Source: Bacteroidota bacterium (GTDB lineage: Bacteria > Bacteroidota > Bacteroidia > Chitinophagales > Chitinophagaceae). From it: a DNA stretch of 42,419 nucleotides. Positions 1 through 9,466 of this stretch are shown here, piece after piece. The position numbers and the translations under genes were made by a program. The stretch is from contig JABDAP010000002.1 of assembly GCA_013289065.1 (NCBI GenBank), positions 1-42,419 on the forward strand, read 5' to 3'. The notes beneath the pieces were generated by a model. That model made no database searches and was not told the DNA's origin. It was given only the letters and a program-made list of their open reading frames with translations. Position 1 is the first letter of the stretch, and the number at the start of each line of letters is the position of its first letter.

Positions 1-1
1 C

Positions 2-571
2 GATCAGCAACAGGTAAAAAAAATATTTACTGAAATACATTCCTTTGATATACTTGTAAACTGTGCAGGTATTGCCCATATCGGCAAAGCCGGCAATACT
101 TCGGAAGAAGATTTTGAAAAAATATTCCGTGTAAATGTAAAAGGCACTTATAATTGTTTGCATGAAGCCATTCCCATATTCCAGCAAAAAAGATCAGGTG
201 TGATATTGAATGTTGCTTCCATCGCTGCAATAGTTGGTATCGATGACCGCTTCGCGTACAGTATGAGCAAGGGCGCGGTTTTTACTATGACATTGAGTGT
301 GGCTAAAGATTATATCAATGAAAACATCCGTTGTAATTCCATTTCACCAGCGCGTGTGCATACACCGTTTGTGGATGGGTTTATCAGCAAGAATTATCCC
401 GGACAGGAAAAAGAAATGTTTGAAAAATTGTCCAAAACACAGCCGATAGGCAGGATGGGTAGTGTGGAGGAAGTAGCAGCGCTCGCTTTATACCTGTGCA
501 GCGATGAAGCAGGTTTTATAACAGGCAACGATTACCTGATCGACGGCGGGTTTATCAAATTGAACAGTTAA
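2..571 (+). CDS. SDR family oxidoreductase, 5'-truncated by the window edge
   Basis: Frame is open from base 2 (DQQQVKKIF...ILVNCAGIAHIG...); NCAG, YSMSKGAV and C-terminal ITGNDYLIDGGF are typical of classical SDRs. Confidence 0.9.
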   Translation, partial: DQQQVKKIFTEIHSFDILVNCAGIAHIGKAGNTSEEDFEKIFRVNVKGTYNCLHEAIPIFQQKRSGVILNVASIAAIVGIDDRFAYSMSKGAVFTMTLSVAKDYINENIRCNSISPARVHTPFVDGFISKNYPGQEKEMFEKLSKTQPIGRMGSVEEVAALALYLCSDEAGFITGNDYLIDGGFIKLNS

Positions 572-597
572 GAAATTTTACTAAACAATACTGATTT

Positions 598-1449
598 ATG
601 AAACTGATCCGTTTTGGCGAAGCAGGCAAAGAAAAACCGGGCGTACATATCAATGGGAACAATTATGATGTGTCGGGGTTTATTAAAGATTATGATGAAA
701 TGTTTTTTGCCAATGGCGGTATTCAGCATCTCTCATGGATGATCATGCAGCATGAAAATATGTTGCCTAAAATACAAACAGGAACACGTTTGGGTTGCCC
801 TGTAGCCAAGCCTTCCAAGATCCTTTGCATCGGTTTGAATTATGCAAAACATGCAAAAGAAACCAATGCCGTTATTCCCCAAGAACCGATCCTGTTTATG
901 AAATCAACTACCGCTATTAACGGACCGGATGATGATATCATGATCCCCAAAAATTCCGTAAAAACAGATTGGGAAGTAGAACTTGCTTTTGTTATCGGTA
1001 AACGCGCCGCTTATGTTTCTGAAGAAGATGCGATGGATCATGTTGCGGGCTATTGTTTGCATAATGATGTCAGCGAAAGAGAATTTCAACTGGAACGCGG
1101 CGGCACATGGGATAAAGGAAAAGGCTGCGATACCTTTGCACCACTAGGCCCATGGCTGGTTACAAAAGATGAGATCAAAGACCCGCACAAACTTCGGTTG
1201 TGGTTAAAAGTGAATGACAAAATGATGCAGGATGGAAATACCGATGACCTCATTTTTAATATTCCGCAACTCGTTTCATACCTCAGCCGGTTTATGACAT
1301 TATTGCCTGGCGATATTATTTCAACAGGCACGCCGGCCGGTGTGGGGCTCGGTTTCAATCCACCCGTATATTTAAAGCCAGGCGATATCGTTGAGCTGGG
1401 AATTGATGGGTTAGGTGTATCCAAACAAAAAGTAATTGCATATCAATGA
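598..1449 (+). CDS. Fumarylacetoacetate hydrolase (FAH) family protein
   Basis: ILCIGLNYAKHAKET, EVELAFVIGKRA, LLPGDIISTGTPAGVGLGFNPP and GDIVELGIDGLG are FAH-family motifs. Confidence 0.9.
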   Translation: MKLIRFGEAGKEKPGVHINGNNYDVSGFIKDYDEMFFANGGIQHLSWMIMQHENMLPKIQTGTRLGCPVAKPSKILCIGLNYAKHAKETNAVIPQEPILFMKSTTAINGPDDDIMIPKNSVKTDWEVELAFVIGKRAAYVSEEDAMDHVAGYCLHNDVSEREFQLERGGTWDKGKGCDTFAPLGPWLVTKDEIKDPHKLRLWLKVNDKMMQDGNTDDLIFNIPQLVSYLSRFMTLLPGDIISTGTPAGVGLGFNPPVYLKPGDIVELGIDGLGVSKQKVIAYQ

Positions 1450-2324
1450 CCTCTCTCAAAGAAGATCACAGCACCCCTTCAGGGGCAGGGGGTAAAAAAA
1501 ATGTAATTGACTCTCACCAGCATTTCTGGAAATACCATCCGCAGATACACGGATGGATCAATGATGAGATGCAGGTGATCCGCAAAGATTTTTTACCCGC
1601 TGATCTTTTACCACTGTTAGCAGAAAATAATATTGCAGGATGTATTGCGGTACAGGCTGATCAAACGGAAAGCGAAACAGATTTTTTAATTGGGTTAGCA
1701 ACTGAAAATAATTTTATTAAAGGTATTGTGGGTTGGGTAGATCTACGGGCAGATGATATTGAAGAACGTTTGCAGCACTATCAACAGCAGTCAATTGTAA
1801 AAGGTTTCCGCCATGTTTTACAGGGAGAAAAACCGGAATTCATGTTGCAGGAAAAATTCCTTCGTGGCATCGGCGCATTAAAAGAATTTGGGTTTACGTA
1901 TGATATATTGATCTTTCCGCAACACCTTCCTGCAGCAATAAAACTTGTTCAAAGATTTCCCGGACAAAAATTTGTGATCGATCATATGGCAAAACCGGAT
2001 ATTAAAAATGGGTTGATAGATAGCTGGAAAGAAAACATACAGTTCATTGCACAGTTTCCAAATATTTATTGCAAACTAAGCGGTATGGTTACTGAAGCAA
2101 ACTGGAAAACATGGAAAAAAGAAGAACTGTTTCCTTATCTTGATGTAGTAACAAACGCTTTCGGCATTAACAGGTTACTGTATGGTTCCGATTGGCCGGT
2201 TTGTCTGGTAGCGGCATCGTATGCCGAAATGATCAGCCCTGTAAAAAAATATTTTTCAACGTTCACAAAAACAGAACAGGAAGCGGTCTTTGGCGGTAAT
2301 GCGTTTCAATTTTATCATCTATAA
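1446..2324 (+). CDS. Amidohydrolase family protein (sugar lactonase-like, L-fuconolactonase/L-rhamnono-lactonase type)
   Basis: VIDSHQHFWKYHP at the N-terminus, VIDHMAKP and LLYGSDWPVC near the C-terminus. Confidence 0.85.
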   Translation: MTSLKEDHSTPSGAGGKKNVIDSHQHFWKYHPQIHGWINDEMQVIRKDFLPADLLPLLAENNIAGCIAVQADQTESETDFLIGLATENNFIKGIVGWVDLRADDIEERLQHYQQQSIVKGFRHVLQGEKPEFMLQEKFLRGIGALKEFGFTYDILIFPQHLPAAIKLVQRFPGQKFVIDHMAKPDIKNGLIDSWKENIQFIAQFPNIYCKLSGMVTEANWKTWKKEELFPYLDVVTNAFGINRLLYGSDWPVCLVAASYAEMISPVKKYFSTFTKTEQEAVFGGNAFQFYHL

Positions 2325-2335
2325 TTTTACCTATC

Positions 2336-3124
2336 ATGGATCTGCAGCTAAAAAATAAAGTGATCATTGTAACAGGCGGCGCCAGAGGTATCGGCGAAGG
2401 CATTGTGCGGTTACTTGCAGCCGAAGGCGCTGTACCTGTAATTGTTGGAAGGAACGAAGCGGACAATAACAAACTCGTTACAGAGATAGAAACCGCTGGT
2501 GGCATGGCTTCACAGGTTGTTGCAGAATTATCCGACCCTTCTCAATGCGAAAAAGCCGTTCACTCTGTGATCAAACAATTTGGCAGGATAGAAGGCCTGG
2601 TAAATAATGCAGGTGTGAATGATGGCATTGGCCTTGAAAAAGGCAACTATGAAAAATTTATGGAGAGCCTGCATAAAAACCTTGTCCATTATTATTTGAT
2701 GGCACATTTTGCTTTGCCGGAACTGATCAGGTCAAAAGGTTCTATTGTTAATATCACATCAAAAACAGCAGAGACGGGCCAGGGCAATACATCCGCTTAT
2801 GCCGCAGCAAATGGCGGGCGCAATGCACTCACAAGAGAATGGGCCGTTGAATTATTAAAATACAGCGTGCGTGTAAACGCAGTGGCAGTAGCCGAATGCT
2901 GGACACCCGCTTATGAAACATGGGTAAAGACATTAGCCGAACCGGAAAAAAAATTAAAAGAGATCAATTCGAAAATTCCATTCGGGAACAGGATGACAAC
3001 AAGTGAAGAGATCGCAAATGCAGTAGTGTTCCTGTTATCAGAAAGATCAAGCCATACAACCGGCCAGATCATTCATGTTGATGGCGGTTATGTGCATCTT
3101 GACAGAGCTCTCGCAAATGCCTGA
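2336..3124 (+). CDS. SDR family oxidoreductase (candidate L-fucose-type dehydrogenase)
   Basis: VTGGARGIGEGI, GLVNNAGVN, TGQIIHVDGGYVHLDRAL. Confidence 0.88.
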   Translation: MDLQLKNKVIIVTGGARGIGEGIVRLLAAEGAVPVIVGRNEADNNKLVTEIETAGGMASQVVAELSDPSQCEKAVHSVIKQFGRIEGLVNNAGVNDGIGLEKGNYEKFMESLHKNLVHYYLMAHFALPELIRSKGSIVNITSKTAETGQGNTSAYAAANGGRNALTREWAVELLKYSVRVNAVAVAECWTPAYETWVKTLAEPEKKLKEINSKIPFGNRMTTSEEIANAVVFLLSERSSHTTGQIIHVDGGYVHLDRALANA

Positions 3125-3216
3125 TAACTCCGCGCCTCCGCGGTGAAAAGAGTATGGGTTTTTTTTACCGTGGAGACGCAGAGAAAAGATATTTCAGTAA
3201 TCCTCAAATAAAACAA

Positions 3217-4221
3217 ATGAAACAAAGATCTTCTGCAATAAAACAGTTTCTTTTTCTCTGTACAGTTTTATTGCCGGTAACAATATTTGCGCAGGCGGAT
3301 AAATGGATACAGCCGGGCGAGATCTGGCCCGATCAAAATGGCAACCATGTGCAGGCGCATGGCGGCGGTATTACCAAAGTAGGCAAGATCTATTACTGGT
3401 ATGGCGAAGAACGCAGGCAGGGGCTGGATTCGAACCTGCGTTATGTTAGCTGTTATGCATCAAAGGATCTGATGAATTGGGAATTTAAGGGAGATGTATT
3501 GCAATTAGCAGACCCTGAAAACCTGGGAAGGCGCTGGGTTTGCGAGAGGCCGAAAGTTTATTACAATGCAAAGACAAAAAAATATGTGATGTATCTTCAT
3601 CTGGATAACAGCAGTTATAAACTGGCGCGCGTAGCAGTCTGCATCAGCGACAAACCGGATGCGAATTACACTTATGTAAAAAGTTTTCGCCCGCTGGAAC
3701 ATGAGAGCCGGGATATAGGCCAGTTTATTGATGATGACGGACAGGCGTATTTAATTTTCGAAGACAGGCCACTTGGTTTTCACATCGCAAAACTGTCTGA
3801 CGATTATATGAATGTTGAAAAAGAAATGTGTCTTGTAAAAATGAAACTTGAGGGTGGGGCAGTGGTTCATTACAATGGTTTGTATTATGCCATCGGTTCT
3901 GCTTTAACGGGATGGAACGCAAACCCGAATAAATATGCAACAGCCACTTCATTGGAAGGGCCATGGTCGGAATTTAAAGATATTGCGCCACCGGAAGTAA
4001 AAACATATGGCTCACAATCAACACTGATGCTGAAAGTGGTTGGCAAGAAAAAAACAACCGTAATATTTATGGGCGATATCTGGAAGCCGCGTACACAATG
4101 GGATTCACGTTATCTCTGGATGCCATTAGAGATCGGAGATGGTAAATTATGGCTACCCGAACCAAAGCCATGGAAGATCGATGTGAAGAGCGGTGAAGTA
4201 AAGCTGAAAGAAGTTAAATAG
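3217..4221 (+). CDS. GH43-like glycosyl hydrolase (secreted)
   Basis: Signal-peptide-like start (MKQRSSAIKQFLFLCTVLLPVTIFAQ) followed by beta-propeller-like glycosidase motifs (HAHGGGI, YYWYGEER, WVCERPKVYYN, SRDIGQFIDDDGQAYLIFED). The ORF-track start at 3154 falls in intergenic repeat sequence. Confidence 0.75.
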   Translation: MKQRSSAIKQFLFLCTVLLPVTIFAQADKWIQPGEIWPDQNGNHVQAHGGGITKVGKIYYWYGEERRQGLDSNLRYVSCYASKDLMNWEFKGDVLQLADPENLGRRWVCERPKVYYNAKTKKYVMYLHLDNSSYKLARVAVCISDKPDANYTYVKSFRPLEHESRDIGQFIDDDGQAYLIFEDRPLGFHIAKLSDDYMNVEKEMCLVKMKLEGGAVVHYNGLYYAIGSALTGWNANPNKYATATSLEGPWSEFKDIAPPEVKTYGSQSTLMLKVVGKKKTTVIFMGDIWKPRTQWDSRYLWMPLEIGDGKLWLPEPKPWKIDVKSGEVKLKEVK

Positions 4222-4222
4222 A

Positions 4223-4294
4223 TTAAAGAAGTTAAATGGGGTTAAAAAGGTTGGCAACAAGTTTAACCTTTTTAACCCCATTTAACTTCTTTAA
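4223..4294. repeat. Perfect 30-bp inverted repeat with 12-nt loop
   Basis: ttaaagaagttaaatggggttaaaaaggtt / aacctttttaaccccatttaacttctttaa read directly. Confidence 0.95.
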
Positions 4295-4327
4295 CTTAAT
4301 CCATTACTTTTATTAAAACCAACCCGT

Positions 4328-5092
4328 ATGTTTCTGCAAAATAAAACGGCCATTGTTACCGGTGCCGCACAAGGCATTGGTTTGGAAATATGCAAACAAC
4401 TGGCCGGCCATGGAGCAAATGTTCTCTTGAACGATATTGATGAAACCCTTGCCACCAAAGCGGTCGCAGGTATTTGTTCAAACAATGAAAAAGCAAATTG
4501 TATTTCCCTTCCCGGTGATGCCGGCAATGTTTCCTTTATTCAGCAAATGATTGATACAGCCGTTACACAATTCGGCAGCCTCGATATGGTAATTGCCAAT
4601 GCAGGTATCACTTTGTTCGGAGATTTTTTTACTTACACACCCGCATCTTTTTTTCGTGTGATGGAAGTTAATCTTGGCGGCACTTTTTTTCTTGCACAGG
4701 CAGCTGCAATACAAATGAAAAAGCAGGAATCCGGTGGGTCATTGTTATTTATGTCCTCTGTTACCGGCCACCAGGCACATAAAGATCTTGCAGCTTACGG
4801 TATGAGTAAAGCTGCCATAGAAATGCTTGCAAAAAATTTAGTGATCGAGCTCTCTCCCTATAAAATAAATATAAATACGATCGCACCGGGCGCTACTGTT
4901 ACTGAAAGAACATTGGAAGACCCGTCCTATCAAACAACCTGGGAAAAGATCACACCGATGGGCCGCCCTGCTTCTGTTTCGGATATTGCACACACTGCTT
5001 TATTTCTTGTGTCTGAAAATGCAAAACATATCACGGGCCAAACAATAATTGTTGATGGGGGATGGACGAGTGTAAGCCCGTCACCATATTAA
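4328..5092 (+). CDS. SDR family oxidoreductase
   Basis: VTGAAQGIG, IANAGITLFG, YGMSKAAI, ITGQTIIVDGGW. Confidence 0.9.
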   Translation: MFLQNKTAIVTGAAQGIGLEICKQLAGHGANVLLNDIDETLATKAVAGICSNNEKANCISLPGDAGNVSFIQQMIDTAVTQFGSLDMVIANAGITLFGDFFTYTPASFFRVMEVNLGGTFFLAQAAAIQMKKQESGGSLLFMSSVTGHQAHKDLAAYGMSKAAIEMLAKNLVIELSPYKININTIAPGATVTERTLEDPSYQTTWEKITPMGRPASVSDIAHTALFLVSENAKHITGQTIIVDGGWTSVSPSPY

Positions 5093-5177
5093 ATGAACAA
5101 CTATGATTTGTATTTGTTTTATTCTGCCCCCGCCCCTGAAGGGGAGTTAATGTGTCTTAAAGGGGTAAAAAGAAATA

Positions 5178-5813
5178 TTATAAAGGCCTTACCATAATAT
5201 TTTTAAAATGCACAATGCTGTTCGGGTCGTGCCCCTGCAGGGCAAATGTTCCGCTTGATATGATACGTTGTGCATTATCTGCCGAACGCTGCACATTATC
5301 CGGCTCTGTATAATCAACCACTGTTTTATCATTGATCTTTATGATCACTCTTTTGCCTACTACTTTTACATATTCGGTGTACCATTCGTAATCTTTTGCA
5401 TACACTTCTTTCACATCTTCAATTCCATATAAACTGCCGGTTCTGCGCCAGTCGGTATGCGAATTATTTACCTGCACTTCATAGCCTTTTGATGGCCAGC
5501 CACCTTCCTGGTAAGCGGTATGAAAATAAATACCTGAATTGGCCCCGGGGTATGTCATCACATCGGCTTTCAATTCAAAATTTTTGAAGTTATGATCCAG
5601 TACATTTCCGTTGTAAAAAAGATGTGCCGTTTTTCCATGAACGATGATCATTCCACTGTCAACACTGAATGTTGCCGCATTCTCGCCAACGCGCCAGTCG
5701 GCGATCGATTTGCCATCGAATAATGATATCCATTTTCCGGATTGGTTCTTATTGATCTTTGTAAAAGAAACAAGGATGAAAAACAGCAGGCAGGCCGGTA
5801 CAAATTTTTTCAT
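5178..5813 (-). CDS. DUF1080 / 3-keto-disaccharide hydrolase-like secreted protein
   Basis: GKWISLFDGKSIADWR, NFELKADVMTYPGANSGIYFHT, GTFALQGHDPNSIVHFKNIMVRPL. Confidence 0.88.
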   Translation of the reverse strand: MKKFVPACLLFFILVSFTKINKNQSGKWISLFDGKSIADWRVGENAATFSVDSGMIIVHGKTAHLFYNGNVLDHNFKNFELKADVMTYPGANSGIYFHTAYQEGGWPSKGYEVQVNNSHTDWRRTGSLYGIEDVKEVYAKDYEWYTEYVKVVGKRVIIKINDKTVVDYTEPDNVQRSADNAQRIISSGTFALQGHDPNSIVHFKNIMVRPL

Positions 5814-5896
5814 GATAGGGCTGATTATGGTGATGTGATTGGTTTGATGAAACTACTGATTAATATTGATTATTATTGTAACCGAAATTTACCGCG

Positions 5897-6259
5897 ATGG
5901 CAGAAATTCAGATCGTAGTAGTTGATTCAGGGTCCGTTTATATTGAAAAGCTCAATAAACGTTTGTATCATGAGATCGAATGCGATAATTATTATCATGA
6001 AGTAACAGAACTGGTAAGCGGCTACCAGCGCTCACTGCATTTGTTCCATCACATCCAGAACCCTTCTTTTCTACCCATCCTCTTACGCAGTTATGAAACA
6101 CTGGAAGGAACGAGTATGTATTCAGGGAAAGTGCTTTCTATCCGCAAATATTATATCCATGGCAATAACGGGCCCGAAGGGCGCCTGAAGATCGAAGCCG
6201 ATAACAAACAGTTATACGATATCCCGCTGGAAGCGCTGGAGCAGTTGGGTATGGCATGA
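5897..6259 (+). CDS. Hypothetical protein (120 aa)
   Basis: Intact ORF, isolated in intergenic context; no motif recognised. Confidence 0.6.
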   Translation: MAEIQIVVVDSGSVYIEKLNKRLYHEIECDNYYHEVTELVSGYQRSLHLFHHIQNPSFLPILLRSYETLEGTSMYSGKVLSIRKYYIHGNNGPEGRLKIEADNKQLYDIPLEALEQLGMA

Positions 6260-6420
6260 TTCGCCACCGATTTTCTACAATCCATTAAGTACATATTTTC
6301 CTTTGTTTTTATTGTGGAACAATGAACACAAAAGCCTGCGAAATAGAGCCATACAGATCATTTGAACATGGCATATGCTTTTCAGAAAAACAGGTATTCA
6401 ATCATTTAAAATGAATTGTT

Positions 6421-6597
6421 ATGCCAACAAAAACAAAAAAAACAATGCCGTCACAGTCTAACTCAGACATGAACCGCAGTAACGGAAAACAAACAACCAC
6501 TTCTTCTAAAAGAGGTGCCATGGATTCTGCTAAAAGAGAATCCGAGTCAGAAAATCTAAATAGAAGGAACAGCAGCCAGAAAAATGCCGGCCAATAG
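6421..6597 (+). CDS. Small hydrophilic hypothetical protein (58 aa)
   Basis: Translates as MPTKTKKTMPSQSNSDMNRSNGKQTTTSSKRGAMDSAKRESESENLNRRNSSQKNAGQ; followed by a terminator-like hairpin. Confidence 0.45.
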   Translation: MPTKTKKTMPSQSNSDMNRSNGKQTTTSSKRGAMDSAKRESESENLNRRNSSQKNAGQ

Positions 6598-6611
6598 CTG
6601 TTTTAAAAATG

Positions 6612-6653
6612 AAAAAGCCTTTGCATTTACAGAAAATACGAAGGCTTTTTTAT
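6612..6653 (+). terminator. Intrinsic terminator-like hairpin
   Basis: aaaaagcctt ... aaggcttttt followed by a T-rich tail. Confidence 0.7.
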
Positions 6654-6797
6654 TTATTTTATTCGATCAGTTTACGCGCCTGTTCGGAATCGTACTCTTG
6701 TTAACGGCGTAAAGATCTTTCCTTCCAGGCCGTTATAGTCATAAAAAAAGACCCATCCTGTTAAAGAATGGATCTTGATCAATCAGGAAGAATATTT

Positions 6798-7295
6798 TTA
6801 TCTGTTAATAAACATCTGGCCACGTATTTCTCCATTAGGGTTTGCTACCGTGCCCATCATAAAGAACATGTTGCCGGCGGATAACTGGGTAGCCTGGTCG
6901 TTTGACAAAGTGAGCCAGCCAATATAAGAGCCCGATGTTGACGAACTGGGGGTTATAGGGCTCATGATCCATGCCTGCCCTACGCCTGTAACATTATTAT
7001 TGGAACCCGGAGTGCCAATGTATAATGCACCTGAGTTTGGAGTGCCTGTCATATTGCTCCAGGCAACAGTGTACGTAATCACATTGGAATAAGGATCGTA
7101 TGTTCCGGAAATTGTTGCAGAACCGTTCGTGGTTACTTTCGGAACCATCTGGCCACCGGTTGCAGTGCCGGATAAATTAAAACTGGCGCTGCTGCCATTG
7201 CCATCTGATTTTGTGCAACTGCTTAAAATAAGTGTGCTGCAAAAAGCCAATGCTGAGAACAGCATGATCTTTTTTATGAACTGAATCGTTTTCAT
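6798..7295 (-). CDS. CHRD domain-containing lipoprotein
   Basis: Lipobox-like LILSSCTKS; GTATGGQMVPKVTTNGSATISGTYDPYSNVITYTVAWSNMTG ... NPNGEIRGQMFINR. Confidence 0.85.
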   Translation of the reverse strand: MKTIQFIKKIMLFSALAFCSTLILSSCTKSDGNGSSASFNLSGTATGGQMVPKVTTNGSATISGTYDPYSNVITYTVAWSNMTGTPNSGALYIGTPGSNNNVTGVGQAWIMSPITPSSSTSGSYIGWLTLSNDQATQLSAGNMFFMMGTVANPNGEIRGQMFINR

Positions 7296-7545
7296 GTGAT
7301 AGTTTTTGTTTTAAGGTTATAACCTGTTTCGTTAAAATCATATGCCATCGTGAAAAACCATTATGTGGATTTTCTTAGACACCTTAGCTGCTACGCCTTC
7401 GCTCGCTTACAAGGATCGTATGGTTTTCTACAATTATCCTGTGCAGTTGTGGAATAAAGAACACAATATGGGATCGGCTTCACAGAGCTGGTATAATTTT
7501 TCAAGCGATGGTCGCATACTAAATCCATTACTAAAACAAAATTTT

Positions 7546-7794
7546 ATGGCTAAGTATTCAAAAAAAGCGGGCGACAAAGTTGAAAAAGCTATGCACGAAA
7601 AAAATGCCGGCACTTTAAAAAGCGGCAGGAGCGGTAAAACGGTAACCAGCCGTAAACAGGCGATTGCCATAGGCCTCTCCGAAGCAAGGGAAGAAGGGGC
7701 GAAAGTGCCTGAAAAGAAAACTGCTGCAAAAAGATCAGCCACAAAGAAAAGCGCGCCTAAGAAAGCCGCGAAAAAAAGTACCGGGAAAAAATAG
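7546..7794 (+). CDS. DUF6496-like protein with lysine/alanine-rich tail
   Basis: MAKYSKKAGDKVEKAMHEKNAGTLKSGRSGKTVTSRKQAIAIGLSEAREEGAKVP plus KKTAAKRSATKKSAPKKAAKK tail; internal ATG preferred over the ORF-track start at 7363. Confidence 0.7.
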   Translation: MAKYSKKAGDKVEKAMHEKNAGTLKSGRSGKTVTSRKQAIAIGLSEAREEGAKVPEKKTAAKRSATKKSAPKKAAKKSTGKK

Positions 7795-7865
7795 CACTAT
7801 AGAAATGCTGCAGCTTTACTACCTGCTATTAGAAAGCAATGGTATTTCTCTTTGTATATACATCT

Positions 7866-8831
7866 TTATCCTTTTTTCGCAGCCGATATCAAATACACAT
7901 TGATAAGAATATAAGCTGCCAGAAAGACCATGGACGTTACCCTGTCGAAACGGTTGGCTTCTTTTATTTTATTCTTTTTTACAAGCGTAAGCGCATAAAC
8001 GGACGAAGTAACTACCGCAAAAATAAAGAACAGCGTAATGCCATGCAGTGCATCAACCAGGGTGAAAGAGGTTGATTCGGGAAGTGCGGAGTCTACAATA
8101 TATTTATTGCCGATCGCTGCAAACAATGCGCCTACGCTCAACCCAAACCGCGAATCGATATTATCTGCATGTATATAAAAACAGATAAATGATATCATGA
8201 ACGCCACATACATTCCCAAAAACATTTTCCAGAACAGGTCGCTCGCATCACGTTTGATACTGATCTTTACTTTATACGTGCTGTATTCGGTATGCGGTTT
8301 TGGCTCGGTTGGGTCGCCAAAAGCTGTTTCATAAGCCTTAATGCCGGTTGATACAAGAAAGCTATCGATCGCCCATCCTTTTAAAGTAAATCTCGGATCA
8401 TAATTATTACCGAGCGTATCGATCACAAATACAAGATCCTTTGAATCGAACTGCGAATTTTCAATAGACAGCCGCAGCTTCTGCTGATCAAACGGAAAGT
8501 TGCCGATCTTCCATGAATCTTTCAGTACAAGCTGCAGTTTCATCAACATATAGATACCGTTCGAAGAATCCACGGTAGTAAATAATTTATTAACGGTCTT
8601 TGCCTGCGGGATCTCGAGGTTCTGTGCAAAATCAAAAGCTTTGTTCTTGTATTTTAACCATAGCCAGAGATCGGCTGTGTATTCATTTTGTTTGAAATCG
8701 ATGTCATGAATGCTGGTAACATATAAACCCGTTCTTACCGTATCAGGAAGTTTTTTTTCGGCAAAAGATGTTCCGGAGAAAGATAATATGGACAGGGCAA
8801 GGCAAATGCTCTTCAGCAGTGATCTTTTCAT
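7866..8831 (-). CDS. Prokaryotic pentameric ligand-gated ion channel (Cys-loop superfamily) homologue
   Basis: Signal peptide, beta-rich extracellular domain with WKIGNFPFDQQKLRLSIEN (FPFD loop motif), then four hydrophobic helices including DSRFGLSVGALFAAIGNKYIVDSALPESTSFTLVD. Confidence 0.8.
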   Translation of the reverse strand: MKRSLLKSICLALSILSFSGTSFAEKKLPDTVRTGLYVTSIHDIDFKQNEYTADLWLWLKYKNKAFDFAQNLEIPQAKTVNKLFTTVDSSNGIYMLMKLQLVLKDSWKIGNFPFDQQKLRLSIENSQFDSKDLVFVIDTLGNNYDPRFTLKGWAIDSFLVSTGIKAYETAFGDPTEPKPHTEYSTYKVKISIKRDASDLFWKMFLGMYVAFMISFICFYIHADNIDSRFGLSVGALFAAIGNKYIVDSALPESTSFTLVDALHGITLFFIFAVVTSSVYALTLVKKNKIKEANRFDRVTSMVFLAAYILINVYLISAAKKG

Positions 8832-9038
8832 GCAGTTTTTTTTTTGGGTAGCGGAAAGTTAGTAATTAATAAATAAAAAATTTCTCTGCGGCTCATCTGT
8901 GAAAAATTCTGAAACAGTTGCCTGTTGAATTTTGTAAATGTTTCACCGCGGAGAAGGCGAGAAGCAGCGGTTTCGCAGCGTATTCAAATAAGTACACGAT
9001 CATTGGGCCGCTGGCATATATTTTTAATTGATCATGAG

Positions 9039-9359
9039 ATGAAACATACATCTACCTATCTGATCATACTGAGCCTGTTCACAGCATTGTTATTTGCGTT
9101 TGTGATCCAGCCAACACCGGGATCGATCAAGGGAAGGATCATTCCTGCAAATGCGGCGCTTCATGCATGGGCAGTTTCTAACCAGGATACCGGAACAGGT
9201 GTGATACAGAACGGGGCTTTTGTGATCAATAACCTGAAAGAAGGAAGATACCGGGTAATTATTGAAGGGTTGCATCCTTATAAAACCACCGACAAACTTG
9301 ATGTGGTTGTTACCGGCGGGAATATCACTGATGTAGGCGATATCACACTTGATCAATAA
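9039..9359 (+). CDS. Small secreted carboxypeptidase-regulatory-like / DUF4382-like domain protein
   Basis: Signal-like MKHTSTYLIILSLFTALLFAFV, then GSIKGRIIPANAALHAWAVSNQDTGTGVIQNGAFVINNLKEGRYRVIIEG. Confidence 0.6.
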   Translation: MKHTSTYLIILSLFTALLFAFVIQPTPGSIKGRIIPANAALHAWAVSNQDTGTGVIQNGAFVINNLKEGRYRVIIEGLHPYKTTDKLDVVVTGGNITDVGDITLDQ

Positions 9360-9466
9360 TATACGGAACAGATGTTGCAGTAAAATAATAAAGAAATAAA
9401 GACACATATACGGCGTTGTTATCAACCCCCTGATTAAGCCTGCGGATCTAATGTCTGTGGGCTTTT

